Positions 16,648 through 25,773 of a stretch of 62,729 nt of DNA are shown piece after piece (position 1 is the first letter of the stretch; each line of letters opens with the position of its first letter). Origin of the DNA: Pseudomonadota bacterium. GTDB taxonomy: Bacteria; Myxococcota_A; UBA796; SXON01. The notes below the pieces were generated by a model. It saw nothing but the letters and a program-made list of their open reading frames with translations. It did no database searches and was not told where the DNA came from. The translations under genes and the position numbers were made by a program. Location of the stretch: positions 1-62,729 of the forward strand of contig JAUXTN010000087.1 of assembly GCA_030684355.1 (NCBI GenBank), written 5' to 3'.

Positions 16648-17969
16648 GCGCACTCCACTCCATCCGTCGCCTCGCCGGCGCCGGCCTCCTCACCCTGGCG
16701 CTCGCCAGTGTGTCCTCCCCCGCTCTCGCGGCGGAACCTCCCGCCAACCTGATCGACGTAGGTATCGGCGAATCCGTCATCCAGCGTGACAACCGCAACA
16801 TTGCGCGCGTCCTGATCAGCGACCCTTCGGTGGCCGAGCTCCGCCTCCTCGAGGAAGGGCAGTACCAGGTGCGCGGCCTCGCGGTCGGCTCCACGGACCT
16901 CTGGGTGTGGTACCGCGACGACCTTCAGCACCCCGTCACCTTCAAGGTGCTGGTCTCCGCCGACCTGACCGACGTGGGCCGTCGCATCCGCGGCGCCGTC
17001 AACGGCCCGGCCCCCAAGATCTACCCGGTGAAGGAGCGCCTCGTCGTCGAGGGCGCGGTGGAAGATCTGGAGACGCTCGAGCGCGTCTCCGCGATCGCCC
17101 GCATCTACGACCCCGAGTTCGTCAACCTCATGACCGTGCGCGGGGACCACCAGGTCCAGCTCAAGGTCGTCTTCGCCGAGGTGAACCGCAGCGGCCTGCG
17201 GGAGCTCGGCCTCTCCGTGCTGTTCAACAACAACGCCGGCCTCATCGCGCAGCTCCCCGGCTTCGCGCCGGGCACCGACGTGATGCAGCTCCTCGGCAGC
17301 TACACCGGCGCCTTCAACGTGAGCGCGATCCTCGCGGTGCTGGAGCAGAACAAGCTCTCGCGCACGCTGGCCGAACCCTCGCTCGTGGCGCTCTCGGGGC
17401 AGCAGGCGGAGTTCCTCGCGGGCGGCGAGATCCCGGTCCCGACCGACCAGCGCGACGACCGCGTGAGCATCGAGTTCAAGGAATACGGCGTCAAGCTCGT
17501 CTTCGTGCCTACGGTCCTGTCCGGGAACCTCATCGACATGCGCGCCTACGTCGAGGTCAGCGAGCTCGACCCGAACACCACGATTCGCCTCGCGAACATC
17601 GAGGTGCCCGGCATGCTCATCCGCAAGGGCGACAGCCACCTGCGGCTCGAGAGCGGCATGACGTTCGCCATGGCGGGCATGCTCCACGAGCGCACCACGT
17701 CGACCCGCGCGGCGGTCCCCATCCTCGGCGACCTTCCGCTGGTCGGCGCCCTCTTCCGCTACGTCAAGCACAAGCGGGAAGAGACGGAGCTCGTCATCTT
17801 CGTGACGCCCGAGCTGGTCCGGCCGATGGCGCCCGGAGAGGTGCCGCCCGCACCCGGCAAGACGGAAGGGTACAATCCTAGCGACTTCCAGCTGTTCCTC
17901 ATGGGCCAGCTGACGGTTCCCGGCTCCCGGACCGCGGAGCCCACCGGCGAATACGGAATGCAGCGGTAG
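16644..17969 (+). CDS. cpaC: Tad pilus secretin CpaC/RcpA
   Basis: 441 residues. Signal peptide of about 29 residues ending in ALAA. The N-terminal pilus-formation domain carries the IARVLISDPSVAEL strand and GSTDLWVW. A BON-like/N1 region (VKERLVVEGAVEDLE) leads to the secretin domain, with LSRTLAEPSLVALSGQQAEF, GGEIPVP and the closing VPILGDLPLVGALFR. The protein forms the outer-membrane ring through which the Flp pilus leaves. Starts within the cpaB stop codon. Confidence 0.95.
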   Translation: MSALHSIRRLAGAGLLTLALASVSSPALAAEPPANLIDVGIGESVIQRDNRNIARVLISDPSVAELRLLEEGQYQVRGLAVGSTDLWVWYRDDLQHPVTFKVLVSADLTDVGRRIRGAVNGPAPKIYPVKERLVVEGAVEDLETLERVSAIARIYDPEFVNLMTVRGDHQVQLKVVFAEVNRSGLRELGLSVLFNNNAGLIAQLPGFAPGTDVMQLLGSYTGAFNVSAILAVLEQNKLSRTLAEPSLVALSGQQAEFLAGGEIPVPTDQRDDRVSIEFKEYGVKLVFVPTVLSGNLIDMRAYVEVSELDPNTTIRLANIEVPGMLIRKGDSHLRLESGMTFAMAGMLHERTTSTRAAVPILGDLPLVGALFRYVKHKREETELVIFVTPELVRPMAPGEVPPAPGKTEGYNPSDFQLFLMGQLTVPGSRTAEPTGEYGMQR

Positions 17970-17977
17970 AGGGGATC

Positions 17978-19165
17978 ATGAGGCAGGCGGGAAGCACGAG
18001 CAACGTCGCGTCCGTCGTGGTGATCGGAGTCGATCCTCGCGCGATGGGGCAAATCCGCGAGACGCTCGGCACGGAAGCCGCGCTTCCGGGGCAATCCACC
18101 AAGTACGAAGACGCGCTGGGGGTCATCCGAAAGCTGCGGCCGGACGTAGTGATCGCCGGGTTCGACCAGGACTTCGAGGAGGCCATCCGGCTGGCCCCGC
18201 AGATCGTCGCGGAGAACGGGCGCACGCGCCTCGTCGCGCTCGCCGCGCACGCCAACCCGGATCACATCCGGGCGGCGATGCGCGCCGGATACCGCGAGTT
18301 CGTCGTCCTCCCGGACGACGCCGAGCTCCTCCGGCAGGCGGTGCACGAGGCCATCTACCAGGAGGGCGGGGACGAGGATCACGGCGAGGTCGTCACGATC
18401 TGGGGCAGCAAGGGCGGCGCCGGCTCGACCTTCCTCGCGGTGAACCTCGCGGCCGAGCTCTCGCCCGTGCACCGCGTGTGCGTCGTCGACCTCGACTTCT
18501 CCATGGGCGATGTCGCCGCGTTCCTGGACATCCAGCCGACCCAGTCGATGTCGGACCTCCTCCGCAACCTGCACAAGATCGATGAGCGCATGCTCGCCGG
18601 CTACGTGATCGTGCACCCCAGCAAGGTGCACGCGCTCGCGCAGCCGACCGATCTCGAGCAGCGCGAAGAAGTGAAGGGCGACACCGTGATGAGGATCCTC
18701 ACCACCGTCGCCCGGTCTTACCAGTACTGCATCGTCGACTGCGGGAGCCGCCTCGACGAGGCGTCGCTGACCGCGGCGACGGTCGCCGACCGCATCCTGC
18801 TGGTGTCGTCCCCCGACGTGCCCGGCATCAAGAACACCTGGCGCCGGCTCCAGCTCCTCGAGCGCCTCGGCATCGAACGGAACCGGATCCACGTGGTGAT
18901 CAACCGCTGGGATCGCAAGGACGCAGCGTTCACGCTCGCGGACGTGGAGTCCAACATCCAGCGCAAGGTGGACGCCACCGTCTCGTTCGACCGCGCGGCC
19001 GCGCGCTCGGTGAACGAGGGCAAGCTCTTGCGGGATGTCGACAAGAAGTGCCCCGCGGCGCGCGACATCGAGTCGTTGGTCGGCCTCGTGACAGACGGGG
19101 AGATCGCCGTCGAGAAGCGCACGGCGGGCCCCATGGGTTGGTTTTCCCGATTCTCCGGAGGGTAG
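17978..19165 (+). CDS. cpaE: Tad pilus localisation protein CpaE/TadZ (ParA/MinD superfamily)
   Basis: 395 residues preceded by GAGGGG. The N-terminal 125 residues form a receiver-like domain without a clear phospho-Asp. The MinD-like domain follows, with the deviant Walker A GSKGGAGSTFLAVNLA (the lysine before the Thr is replaced by Ser, as is usual in the CpaE/TadZ group), DLDFSMGDV and VDCGSRLDE. Family members localise the pilus machine at a pole or patch. Its stop overlaps the GGAGGGTAG ribosome-binding region of cpaF. Confidence 0.92.
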   Translation: MRQAGSTSNVASVVVIGVDPRAMGQIRETLGTEAALPGQSTKYEDALGVIRKLRPDVVIAGFDQDFEEAIRLAPQIVAENGRTRLVALAAHANPDHIRAAMRAGYREFVVLPDDAELLRQAVHEAIYQEGGDEDHGEVVTIWGSKGGAGSTFLAVNLAAELSPVHRVCVVDLDFSMGDVAAFLDIQPTQSMSDLLRNLHKIDERMLAGYVIVHPSKVHALAQPTDLEQREEVKGDTVMRILTTVARSYQYCIVDCGSRLDEASLTAATVADRILLVSSPDVPGIKNTWRRLQLLERLGIERNRIHVVINRWDRKDAAFTLADVESNIQRKVDATVSFDRAAARSVNEGKLLRDVDKKCPAARDIESLVGLVTDGEIAVEKRTAGPMGWFSRFSGG

Positions 19166-19168
19166 CTC

Positions 19169-20512
19169 GTGTCCTCGAGACTGATCGATCGGGTCCGCGG
19201 CGCCCAACAGCGCTACAAGACCGGCAGTACCAGCGCGGACTCCGCGGAGTACGAGCGCATCAAGAAGACGCTCCACGGCGAGCTCCTCGAGATGATCGAC
19301 TTCGATCGCGTCGGCTCCACGCCGCGCGACGAGCTCGCCTCCCGCCTGCGCGACACGCTCACCGCCGAGGTCGAGCAGCGGCAGCTCCCGCTGAACCGGA
19401 TCGAGCGCGATCGCCTCGTCGACGAGATCCTGGACGACATCCTCGGCCTCGGTCCGCTCGAGCCGCTGCTCAAGGATCCGGACATCTCGGACATCCTCAT
19501 CAACGGCTTCGACAAGGTCTGGATCGAGAAGAAGGGCCTCCTCCAGCGCATCGACGTGCGGTTCAACGACAACCGCCACCTCATGCAGGTCATCGAGCGC
19601 ATCGTCAGCGCCGTCGGCCGCCGCGTCGACGAGACGAGCCCCATGGTCGACGCCCGTCTCGCGGACGGGAGCCGCTTCAACGCCATCATCCCGCCGCTCG
19701 CCCTCGACGGCCCGATGGTGTCGATCCGTCGCTTCGGCACGCGCGCCATCACCCCCGAGGACCTCGTGGCGTTCGGCGCCTGCCCGCGCCCCGTGATGGA
19801 CGTGCTCCGCGGCTGCGTCAAGGCCAAGCTGAACATCATCATCTCCGGCGGCACGGGCTCCGGCAAGACGACGATGCTCAACGTCTTGTCCAGCTTCATC
19901 CCCGACGGCGAGCGCATCGTCACGATCGAGGACAGCGCCGAGCTCCAGCTCCAGCAGAACCACATCGTCCGCCTGGAGACCCGCCCGCCCAACGTCGAAG
20001 GACGCGGCGAGGTCACGCAGCGCGAGCTCGTCAAGAACTGCCTCCGCATGCGCCCCGACCGCATCATCCTCGGTGAGATCCGCGGCGGCGAAGCCATCGA
20101 CATGCTCCAGGCAATGAACACCGGTCACGACGGCTCGCTCGCGACGGTGCACGCGAACACCACGCGGGACGCCATCGCGCGCTTCGAGACCATGGTCGGC
20201 ATGGCCGTCCCCAACCTCTCGGACCGCAACATCCGCGAGATGATCGCCCGCGCGATCGACGTCATCATCCAGCTCGACCGCCTGCCGGACGGCTCGCGCC
20301 GCCTCATGGCGGTGACCGAGGTGGTCGGGATGGAAGGCCCCATCGTCACCACCCAGGACATCTTCACGTTCGAGCAGCGCACGGTGGATGACGACGGCCG
20401 GGTCCGCGGGACCTTCCGCGCGACCGGCACGCGCCCCAAGTTCGCGTCGCGGCTCGCGCGGCACGGCGTGGAGCTGCCGGCCGAGCTCTTCCGCTTCGAG
20501 CAGGACGTCTAA
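19169..20512 (+). CDS. cpaF: Tad pilus secretion ATPase CpaF/TadA
   Basis: 447 residues from a GTG. Walker A GGTGSGKT is at 227-234. The Asp box, Walker B region (RPDRIILGEIRGGEA) and His box (HDGSLATVHANT) are all present, and the N-terminal domain has the family's DILINGFDKVWIEKKG strand. It hydrolyses ATP as a hexamer to power pilin insertion and assembly together with TadB and TadC. Spacing to the previous gene is 3 bases. Confidence 0.96.
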   Translation: MSSRLIDRVRGAQQRYKTGSTSADSAEYERIKKTLHGELLEMIDFDRVGSTPRDELASRLRDTLTAEVEQRQLPLNRIERDRLVDEILDDILGLGPLEPLLKDPDISDILINGFDKVWIEKKGLLQRIDVRFNDNRHLMQVIERIVSAVGRRVDETSPMVDARLADGSRFNAIIPPLALDGPMVSIRRFGTRAITPEDLVAFGACPRPVMDVLRGCVKAKLNIIISGGTGSGKTTMLNVLSSFIPDGERIVTIEDSAELQLQQNHIVRLETRPPNVEGRGEVTQRELVKNCLRMRPDRIILGEIRGGEAIDMLQAMNTGHDGSLATVHANTTRDAIARFETMVGMAVPNLSDRNIREMIARAIDVIIQLDRLPDGSRRLMAVTEVVGMEGPIVTTQDIFTFEQRTVDDDGRVRGTFRATGTRPKFASRLARHGVELPAELFRFEQDV

Positions 20513-20513
20513 G

Positions 20514-21455
20514 ATGGTCCAGGAGAACATCATCCTCGTCATGGGCGTCGCGATGGCGGCGGCGGCGCTGCTGCTCTTCGCCCAGTTCATGTACTGGACG
20601 CTGCAGAGCCGCTCCGACAAGGCGCAGCGCGAGCTCTCCCGCCGCCTCGGCACGCTGGTCGACAAGAACGCCGGGCCGGCGCTCCTGCGCGCGGCGAGCT
20701 CCGGCGCCAAGGGGATCGGGGCCCACCTCGAGGACCTCATCCGGCAGGCCGGGACCCCCTACAGCCTCTCGGCCCTGTACACGCGCATGGCGCTCGCGGG
20801 CGGGGTCGGGGTGTTCATCCTCCTCGTCGTCGTGAAGAACCCCTTGGCGCTCATCGGGATCGTGCTCGCCTACGTGCCGGTGATGCTGCTCTCCAGCGCC
20901 GCCGCGACCCGCTCGAAGCGCCTCACCGAGCAGCTCCCCGACGGGCTCGACCTGCTCGCGCGGTCGCTGCAGGCCGGCCACGGTCTCTCCGAGGCCCTGC
21001 GCAGCGTCGCCGAAGAGATGCCCCTGCCGCTCGCCCAGGAGTTCGGCCGCGTCTACGAGGAGCACAACCTCGGCCGCGACCTCCGCGAGTGCCTGCAGAA
21101 CCTGACCCGGCGCAATCCCGGCAGCTTCGACCTCCAGATCTTCGTCGGCTCGGTGCTCCTCCAGCGCGACACCGGTGGCAACCTCGTGGAGATCCTCAAC
21201 AGCATCTCCAGCACCATCCGCGGCCGCTTCATGTTCCAGGGCAAGGTCGCCGCGCTGACCTCGGAGGCGCGCTTCACCGCCTACATCCTGGGCGGCTTGC
21301 CGTTCTTCGTCATCGGGATCATCCTCCTGCTCTCCCCGGACTACCTGACGCCGCTCGTCACCGACCCGCTCGGCAACATGCTGCTCCTCGGGTGCGGGCT
21401 CTCGTTCTCGTTCGGCGTCTTCGTCATGCGCGAGCTCTCGAAGGTGGAGATCTGA
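20514..21455 (+). CDS. tadB: Tad pilus inner-membrane platform protein TadB
   Basis: 313 residues starting one base after the cpaF stop. Membrane helices are at about 5-25, 93-130 (two close segments), 265-290 and 290-312. The T2SSF cytoplasmic domain carries the conserved LPDGLDLLARSLQAGHGLSEAL, EFGRVYEEHNLG and RRN..DLQIFVGSVLLQRDTGGNL motifs. It forms the membrane platform with TadC. Confidence 0.94.
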   Translation: MVQENIILVMGVAMAAAALLLFAQFMYWTLQSRSDKAQRELSRRLGTLVDKNAGPALLRAASSGAKGIGAHLEDLIRQAGTPYSLSALYTRMALAGGVGVFILLVVVKNPLALIGIVLAYVPVMLLSSAAATRSKRLTEQLPDGLDLLARSLQAGHGLSEALRSVAEEMPLPLAQEFGRVYEEHNLGRDLRECLQNLTRRNPGSFDLQIFVGSVLLQRDTGGNLVEILNSISSTIRGRFMFQGKVAALTSEARFTAYILGGLPFFVIGIILLLSPDYLTPLVTDPLGNMLLLGCGLSFSFGVFVMRELSKVEI

Positions 21456-22381
21456 TGGACCCCTCCCTGCTCTACCTTGCGCTCGGTGCCACGGTGGTCG
21501 CGATCGGCGGCGCCGCGTTCGCGCTCTACCAGGTGCTGAACCCCCAGCGCACCGCGTCCGACCGCCTCGCGGAGATCGGCAACGCCAACCCCGAGGCGGG
21601 CCCCTCGGCCATCCGCTCGGTGCGGCTCCAGGCCCTCACGACCTCCGCCGCGCGGCTCGCCGTCTCGGACGACGAGCAGCTCGCCGCGCTCCGCAAGCGC
21701 ATGCTCCAGGCGGGCTTCCGCGATCGCAACGCGGTCGAGATCTACAGCGCCATCCGCACGGTGGGCGCCCTGGTGTTCGCGGTCCTGGCGTTCCTCATCC
21801 TGCCGAAGGACAAGCCCGTCTACATCGTCGGCAGCGCGCTCGTCGGGGCGGCCGCGGGCTACTACCTGCCCGCGATCTGGGTGAGCAACCTGCTCGATCG
21901 CCGCAAGAGCGACCTCCTCAAGGCGTTCCCCGACGCCCTCGACCTGCTCGTGAGCTGCGTCGAGGCCGGCCTGGGGCTCGACGCCGCGTTCCGCCGCGTG
22001 TCCGAGGAGATGGAGAGCGCCGCGCCCGACCTCTCGCGCGAGCTTCAGCTCGTCACCGCCGAGGTGAACGCGGGCGTGCCGCGCACCGAGGCGCTGCGCC
22101 ACCTGTCGGACCGCACCGGGCTCGACGACATCAACGCCCTCGTGAACGTCCTCATGCAGGCCGAGCGCTTCGGCACGAGCGTCGCCCGTGCCCTGCGCCT
22201 CCACAGCGAGCACGTGCGCGTCCGCCGCATGCAGCGCGCGGAGGAGAAGGCCGCGCAGGTCTCGCCGAAGCTCACCGTGGCGATGATCCTCTTCATCCTT
22301 CCGTGCCTCGTGGTCATCCTCATCGGCCCCGCGATCATCAACGTGAAGAACATCCTCCTCCCCACCATGGCAGGCCAATGA
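21455..22381 (+). CDS. tadC: Tad pilus inner-membrane platform protein TadC
   Basis: 308 residues whose ATG overlaps the tadB stop by one base. Helices at about 5-25, 95-140 and 270-300. The T2SSF domain shows FPDALDLLVSCVEAGLGLDAAF, LQLVTAEVNAGVPRTEAL and NVLMQAERFGTSVARAL, all standard for TadC. Its stop overlaps the ATG of the TPR gene. Confidence 0.94.
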   Translation: MDPSLLYLALGATVVAIGGAAFALYQVLNPQRTASDRLAEIGNANPEAGPSAIRSVRLQALTTSAARLAVSDDEQLAALRKRMLQAGFRDRNAVEIYSAIRTVGALVFAVLAFLILPKDKPVYIVGSALVGAAAGYYLPAIWVSNLLDRRKSDLLKAFPDALDLLVSCVEAGLGLDAAFRRVSEEMESAAPDLSRELQLVTAEVNAGVPRTEALRHLSDRTGLDDINALVNVLMQAERFGTSVARALRLHSEHVRVRRMQRAEEKAAQVSPKLTVAMILFILPCLVVILIGPAIINVKNILLPTMAGQ

Positions 22382-23130
22382 CGCGCTGGACCCTACTGCT
22401 CGCCGCGGCCATGGCCGTGGCCACGCCCGCGGCCCACGCCGGTGTGGCCGCCCCGGAAGTGGTCGACGAGCGCTCCCAGGCCGACGCCCAGGTGGGCGTG
22501 ATCTCGGCCCTCATCGACAACGGGCTCCACGAGCGGGCCCTGCAGGTGCTCGGAGAGGTGCGCGCGCAGGGCGGCAAGGACAAGCGGTTCGACGTGCTCC
22601 AGGCCCGGGCGCTCCACGCGACCGGCATGAGCTCCGAGGCCCGCCAGCTCCTCGAGGCCCACACGAAGCGCTCCCCCCGGGACGCCCTCGGATGGGCCGC
22701 GCTCGGCGTGGTGCTCGCGGACAGCGGCGACATCCCCGGCAGCGTGGCCGCGCTCGAGCGCGCGCGGCGCCTCTCCCCGGACGACCCCGTGGTGCTCAAC
22801 AACCTCGGCTACGCCCGCCTCGCCGCGAACGACACGGAAGACGCCATCCGCCTCTTCCGCACCTCCCTGGAGCGGGACCCCTCGCAGGCCCGGACCCGGA
22901 ACAACCTCGGCTTTGCTCTCGCCCGGCTCGAGCGCGACATGGAGGCGCTCCAGGCCTTCCGTGCCGCGAACCCTGAGGCCGACGCCCGCTACAACCTCGG
23001 CGTCGCCTGTGCCAATCGCGGGGATCGCCCCGCCGCCCTCGCTCAGTTCAACGCCGCGCTGGAGGCCGCCCCCGGGCACCCCGCGGCCTCCGCGGCCCTC
23101 GACCGGCTGCTCCTGGAGGTGTCCCCATGA
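22378..23130 (+). CDS. Periplasmic TPR protein (TadD-like)
   Basis: 250 residues with a cleavable signal peptide ending ATPAAHA. Five or so tetratricopeptide repeats follow; the clearest are ALGWAALGVVLADSGDIPGS, PVVLNNLGYARLAANDTEDA and RTRNNLGFALARLERDMEAL. In Tad loci a TPR protein (TadD) acts as the pilotin for the secretin; here the leader lacks a lipobox, so it would be soluble in the periplasm. ATGA overlap with both neighbours places it firmly in the operon. Confidence 0.8.
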   Translation: MTRWTLLLAAAMAVATPAAHAGVAAPEVVDERSQADAQVGVISALIDNGLHERALQVLGEVRAQGGKDKRFDVLQARALHATGMSSEARQLLEAHTKRSPRDALGWAALGVVLADSGDIPGSVAALERARRLSPDDPVVLNNLGYARLAANDTEDAIRLFRTSLERDPSQARTRNNLGFALARLERDMEALQAFRAANPEADARYNLGVACANRGDRPAALAQFNAALEAAPGHPAASAALDRLLLEVSP

Positions 23131-23348
23131 CCATTCTCCTGGCCCTCGCCTGCGCTCAACCCGTCCACTACCAGTACGACTTCGGTCGTGCATCCTGGGA
23201 GTCCGCGCGCATCCAGGCCGACCTCGCCCGCGAGAGCGTCGCCGAGAGCGTGTACCCGCTGTCCGGCATGGAAGCCGCGAAGATGCGGGAGAACGTGGAC
23301 AAGTCGACCTCGGACGAAGAGTCCGGCGAGATCGAGAGCACCAAGTGA
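23127..23348 (+). CDS. Small lipoprotein of the Tad operon
   Basis: 73 residues. MTILLALACA is a minimal signal with a lipobox ending in Cys9; the mature part is short, charged and mostly helical (ESARIQADLARESVAESVYP, then a Glu/Ser-rich tail). No known family. It overlaps both neighbours by 4 bases, so it is co-translated with the TPR protein and the next lipoprotein. It may be the pilotin missing from the TPR protein, which is an inference from position and lipidation. Confidence 0.65.
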   Translation: MTILLALACAQPVHYQYDFGRASWESARIQADLARESVAESVYPLSGMEAAKMRENVDKSTSDEESGEIESTK

Positions 23349-24229
23349 TCTCCCTCCTCCTCCTCACCGCGTGCGGCGGGCCGCCGGCCGAGGTGCCGGA
23401 CAAGGTGAACCAGATCACGGCCGACGTGCTCCCCGAGCTCGTGACCATCGGCTCGGTCGACCTGCCGTGGCTCTTCTGGCTCACGATGGTGCAGCTCAGC
23501 AGCGAGGACTGGCGAGACTGCCCCAGCGTCTTCCTCCGCGAGGACGGCGGGACCAGCGTGACCGGCAACGACTGCGTCGACTCCACCGGCGTGCAGTGGT
23601 TCGGGACGGCGTCGCTGTCCATCGATCCCGAGACGGGACGCCAGGTCATCGTCATGCAGGGCTTCGGCGCCAACGACAGCGTCGGCGGCTGGATGGCGGA
23701 CGGGCAGGTGTCCGTCACCCCCACGCTGACCGGCTACCTCATGGACACGGCGGTGTCGGTCGCGAGCCTCGCGAACGACGAGTCCTTCGTGCTGTGGGCG
23801 GACACCGCGTCCGCGTACGCCACCTACGGCGACGTGGTCTATGCCGACCGCTCCGACGGCCAGGTGGGCGTCGAGGGCTGGGGCACCGCCGAGCTCACCG
23901 CGCGGCTCGTCCCGGTCTCGCTGCTCAACGACTGCGGCTGGGCCTCGGCGTTCTCGGGGCGGCTCGCGTTCGACAGCTCGAACGCGGCGCTCGTGACGTT
24001 CAACGAGGGTGGGCTGCCCGTGGGGCTGCCCCCTCCGGCCGACACCGGCGCCACCGGCGACACCGGCGACACCGGCGCGGACGACACCGGCCTGCCCGAC
24101 GTGGACGACTCCGACGAGCCGGACGGCGTGTGCGGCATCTGTCGGAACGCCTCCATCGACGGGACGTCGTTGGGGGAGTGCATGGACCTGGAACGTGTTC
24201 TCAGCTGGCCGTTTCCCGCGCCGTTCTAG
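23345..24229 (+). CDS. Lipoprotein of the Tad operon with Asp/Gly/Thr repeats
   Basis: 294 residues from a GTG inside the preceding stop (GTGA). A 9-residue signal (MISLLLLTA) precedes the lipobox Cys. The middle is beta-rich and contains pairs of Cys. Near the C-terminus there is a DTGATGDTGDTGADDTG stretch, typical of surface lipoproteins in this lineage, then a four-Cys tail (VCGICRN, GECMD). No family recognised. Position suggests a role in the pilus or its anchoring; a tip adhesin or minor component is possible but unproven. Confidence 0.65.
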   Translation: MISLLLLTACGGPPAEVPDKVNQITADVLPELVTIGSVDLPWLFWLTMVQLSSEDWRDCPSVFLREDGGTSVTGNDCVDSTGVQWFGTASLSIDPETGRQVIVMQGFGANDSVGGWMADGQVSVTPTLTGYLMDTAVSVASLANDESFVLWADTASAYATYGDVVYADRSDGQVGVEGWGTAELTARLVPVSLLNDCGWASAFSGRLAFDSSNAALVTFNEGGLPVGLPPPADTGATGDTGDTGADDTGLPDVDDSDEPDGVCGICRNASIDGTSLGECMDLERVLSWPFPAPF

Positions 24230-24268
24230 GCCTCGCAGGCGAGAGAGTTGTGGAGTAGGAGTTTGCAC

Positions 24269-24673
24269 ATGAGAAGCCATCCTCGACGAGGGGGCGCGGC
24301 ACTCGAATTCGCGCTCGTCCTCCCCATCCTCCTGGTGCTGGTGGTGGGGATCATCGAATACGGCTGGCTGTTCCTACAGCAGTCGAACGTGCTGTCGGCG
24401 GTTCGCGAGGGCACGCGGCTCGGCGTGACCTACGCCACCGACGACTCGCCGGACCCGCCGACCGCCGCGGAGGCGAGCGTGCAAGCGCGGCTCACGTCCT
24501 ACGGCTTCGACACCAGCACGGCGACGATCGACGCCGTCTACGAAGGCGCCTCCCCGGAGCAGATGCTCCGCGTCACCTGCAGCGTGCCCTATCAGCCCCT
24601 CATCGGCTTCCGCATCGCCGTCCCGGAGAACCTCACCGGCTCGATGACCATGCTGCTCGAAGTCCAGGACTGA
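24269..24673 (+). CDS. TadE-like pseudopilin
   Basis: 134 residues from the ATG preceded by GTAGGAG at 24255-24261. The N-terminus RRGGAALEFALVLPILLVLV is the TadE signature: prepilin-like cleavage after Gly, Glu5 of the mature protein, and one membrane helix. QQSNVLSAVREGTRLGVTYA follows as usual. It is presumably a minor pseudopilin. No TadF or TadG gene and no prepilin peptidase are found nearby, so those functions must lie elsewhere. Confidence 0.88.
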   Translation: MRSHPRRGGAALEFALVLPILLVLVVGIIEYGWLFLQQSNVLSAVREGTRLGVTYATDDSPDPPTAAEASVQARLTSYGFDTSTATIDAVYEGASPEQMLRVTCSVPYQPLIGFRIAVPENLTGSMTMLLEVQD

Positions 24674-24759
24674 CAAGCCTCGCTCCCGTCTCTCCCCACG
24701 AACCCCGGCCCCGCATCTCCGCCGCCCCTTCCACCGCCCCGCCGCTCCGCCAGCTCGCC

Positions 24760-25752
24760 ATGCGTGGGCTGGTCGTCGGCACGCTCGTGCTCGCGCTCGT
24801 CGGCTTCGTCGTGTTCATCGCGGGGTCGAGCGCCCTGACGGAGGATGCCGTGCGCGCCATGTGGCGGCGCTCGGATCTGAAGTTGTTCGCGCTCGCCTTC
24901 GCGATGATGACGGCCGGCCTCTACTTCCTCGCCCTGCGCTGGCGCGCGATGATGACGGACCGCACCGGCGTGGAGGTGCTGCCGCTGACCGGGGTGTTCG
25001 TCGTCGGGACCCTCCTCCACTACGCCCTCCCCGGGCCGGTGGGCGAGTTCGCGGCCGCGGCGCTCGCGGGCCGGCGCTTCCGCATCTCCACGGAGATGGC
25101 GTTCGCGGCGAGCGTGCACGCGCGGTTCATCGGGCTCGCGGTCGCCGGGTTCGTGTCCGCCGCGCTCTTCGCGACGCTGGACATGCCCGTGCCGGACGGC
25201 ATGAGCCGCTGGATCGGCCTCGCCACCGCCGCGATCGCCGGCGGCGCCGTGGCCCTGGGGGTCCTCTCCGCGTACCCGGCCGTGCTCCGGGAAGCCTCGG
25301 CGCGGACCATCGGCCGGATCCGCTTCCTCCGGCGCGTGCACGCCTCCGTGGAGCGCCTGGCGGACTCCTTGCAGGCCGTGGGCCGGCTCGGCCCGCGCCG
25401 CTACGCCTGGGGCGTGCTGTGGGCCCTCTGCGGCCATGGCGCCGTCGCGGGCGGCATCTGGATGGCGGCGTACGCCCTCGGCGCCACGCCCGACCCCGCG
25501 GGGCTCGCCTTCACCTACACGATGTCGACCGCCGGCGCGGTCGTCCTGTTCGCGTTCCCGGGCTCACAGCTCGGCTGGGACGCCATGTTCGCCTCCTTGC
25601 TCGTCGCGACTGCGGGCCTCGCGGTCCCCGATGCCCTGGCCGTCACGCTGCTCGTGCGGCTGCAGCAGCTCTTCATCGTGCTGCTCGGGGGCATCCTGCT
25701 GCTGCGGGTGGCAGCGGTGCGCACGGATGATACCGGCCCGCTCATCGGTTAG
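24760..25752 (+). CDS. Flippase-like membrane protein (LPG_synthase_TM/UPF0104)
   Basis: 330 residues with about eight membrane helices. GTLLHYALPGPVGEFAAAAL corresponds to the conserved N..LP.G.GE motif of the lysylphosphatidylglycerol synthase transmembrane family. No cytosolic aminoacyl-transferase domain is present, so it is of the stand-alone type that is thought to flip lipids or to serve polysaccharide assembly. A second paralogue lies at 29102. It begins 86 bases after the tadE stop and has no clear ribosome-binding site. Confidence 0.75.
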   Translation: MRGLVVGTLVLALVGFVVFIAGSSALTEDAVRAMWRRSDLKLFALAFAMMTAGLYFLALRWRAMMTDRTGVEVLPLTGVFVVGTLLHYALPGPVGEFAAAALAGRRFRISTEMAFAASVHARFIGLAVAGFVSAALFATLDMPVPDGMSRWIGLATAAIAGGAVALGVLSAYPAVLREASARTIGRIRFLRRVHASVERLADSLQAVGRLGPRRYAWGVLWALCGHGAVAGGIWMAAYALGATPDPAGLAFTYTMSTAGAVVLFAFPGSQLGWDAMFASLLVATAGLAVPDALAVTLLVRLQQLFIVLLGGILLLRVAAVRTDDTGPLIG

Positions 25753-25773
25753 ACGGTCGACCCTGGAGAAACG

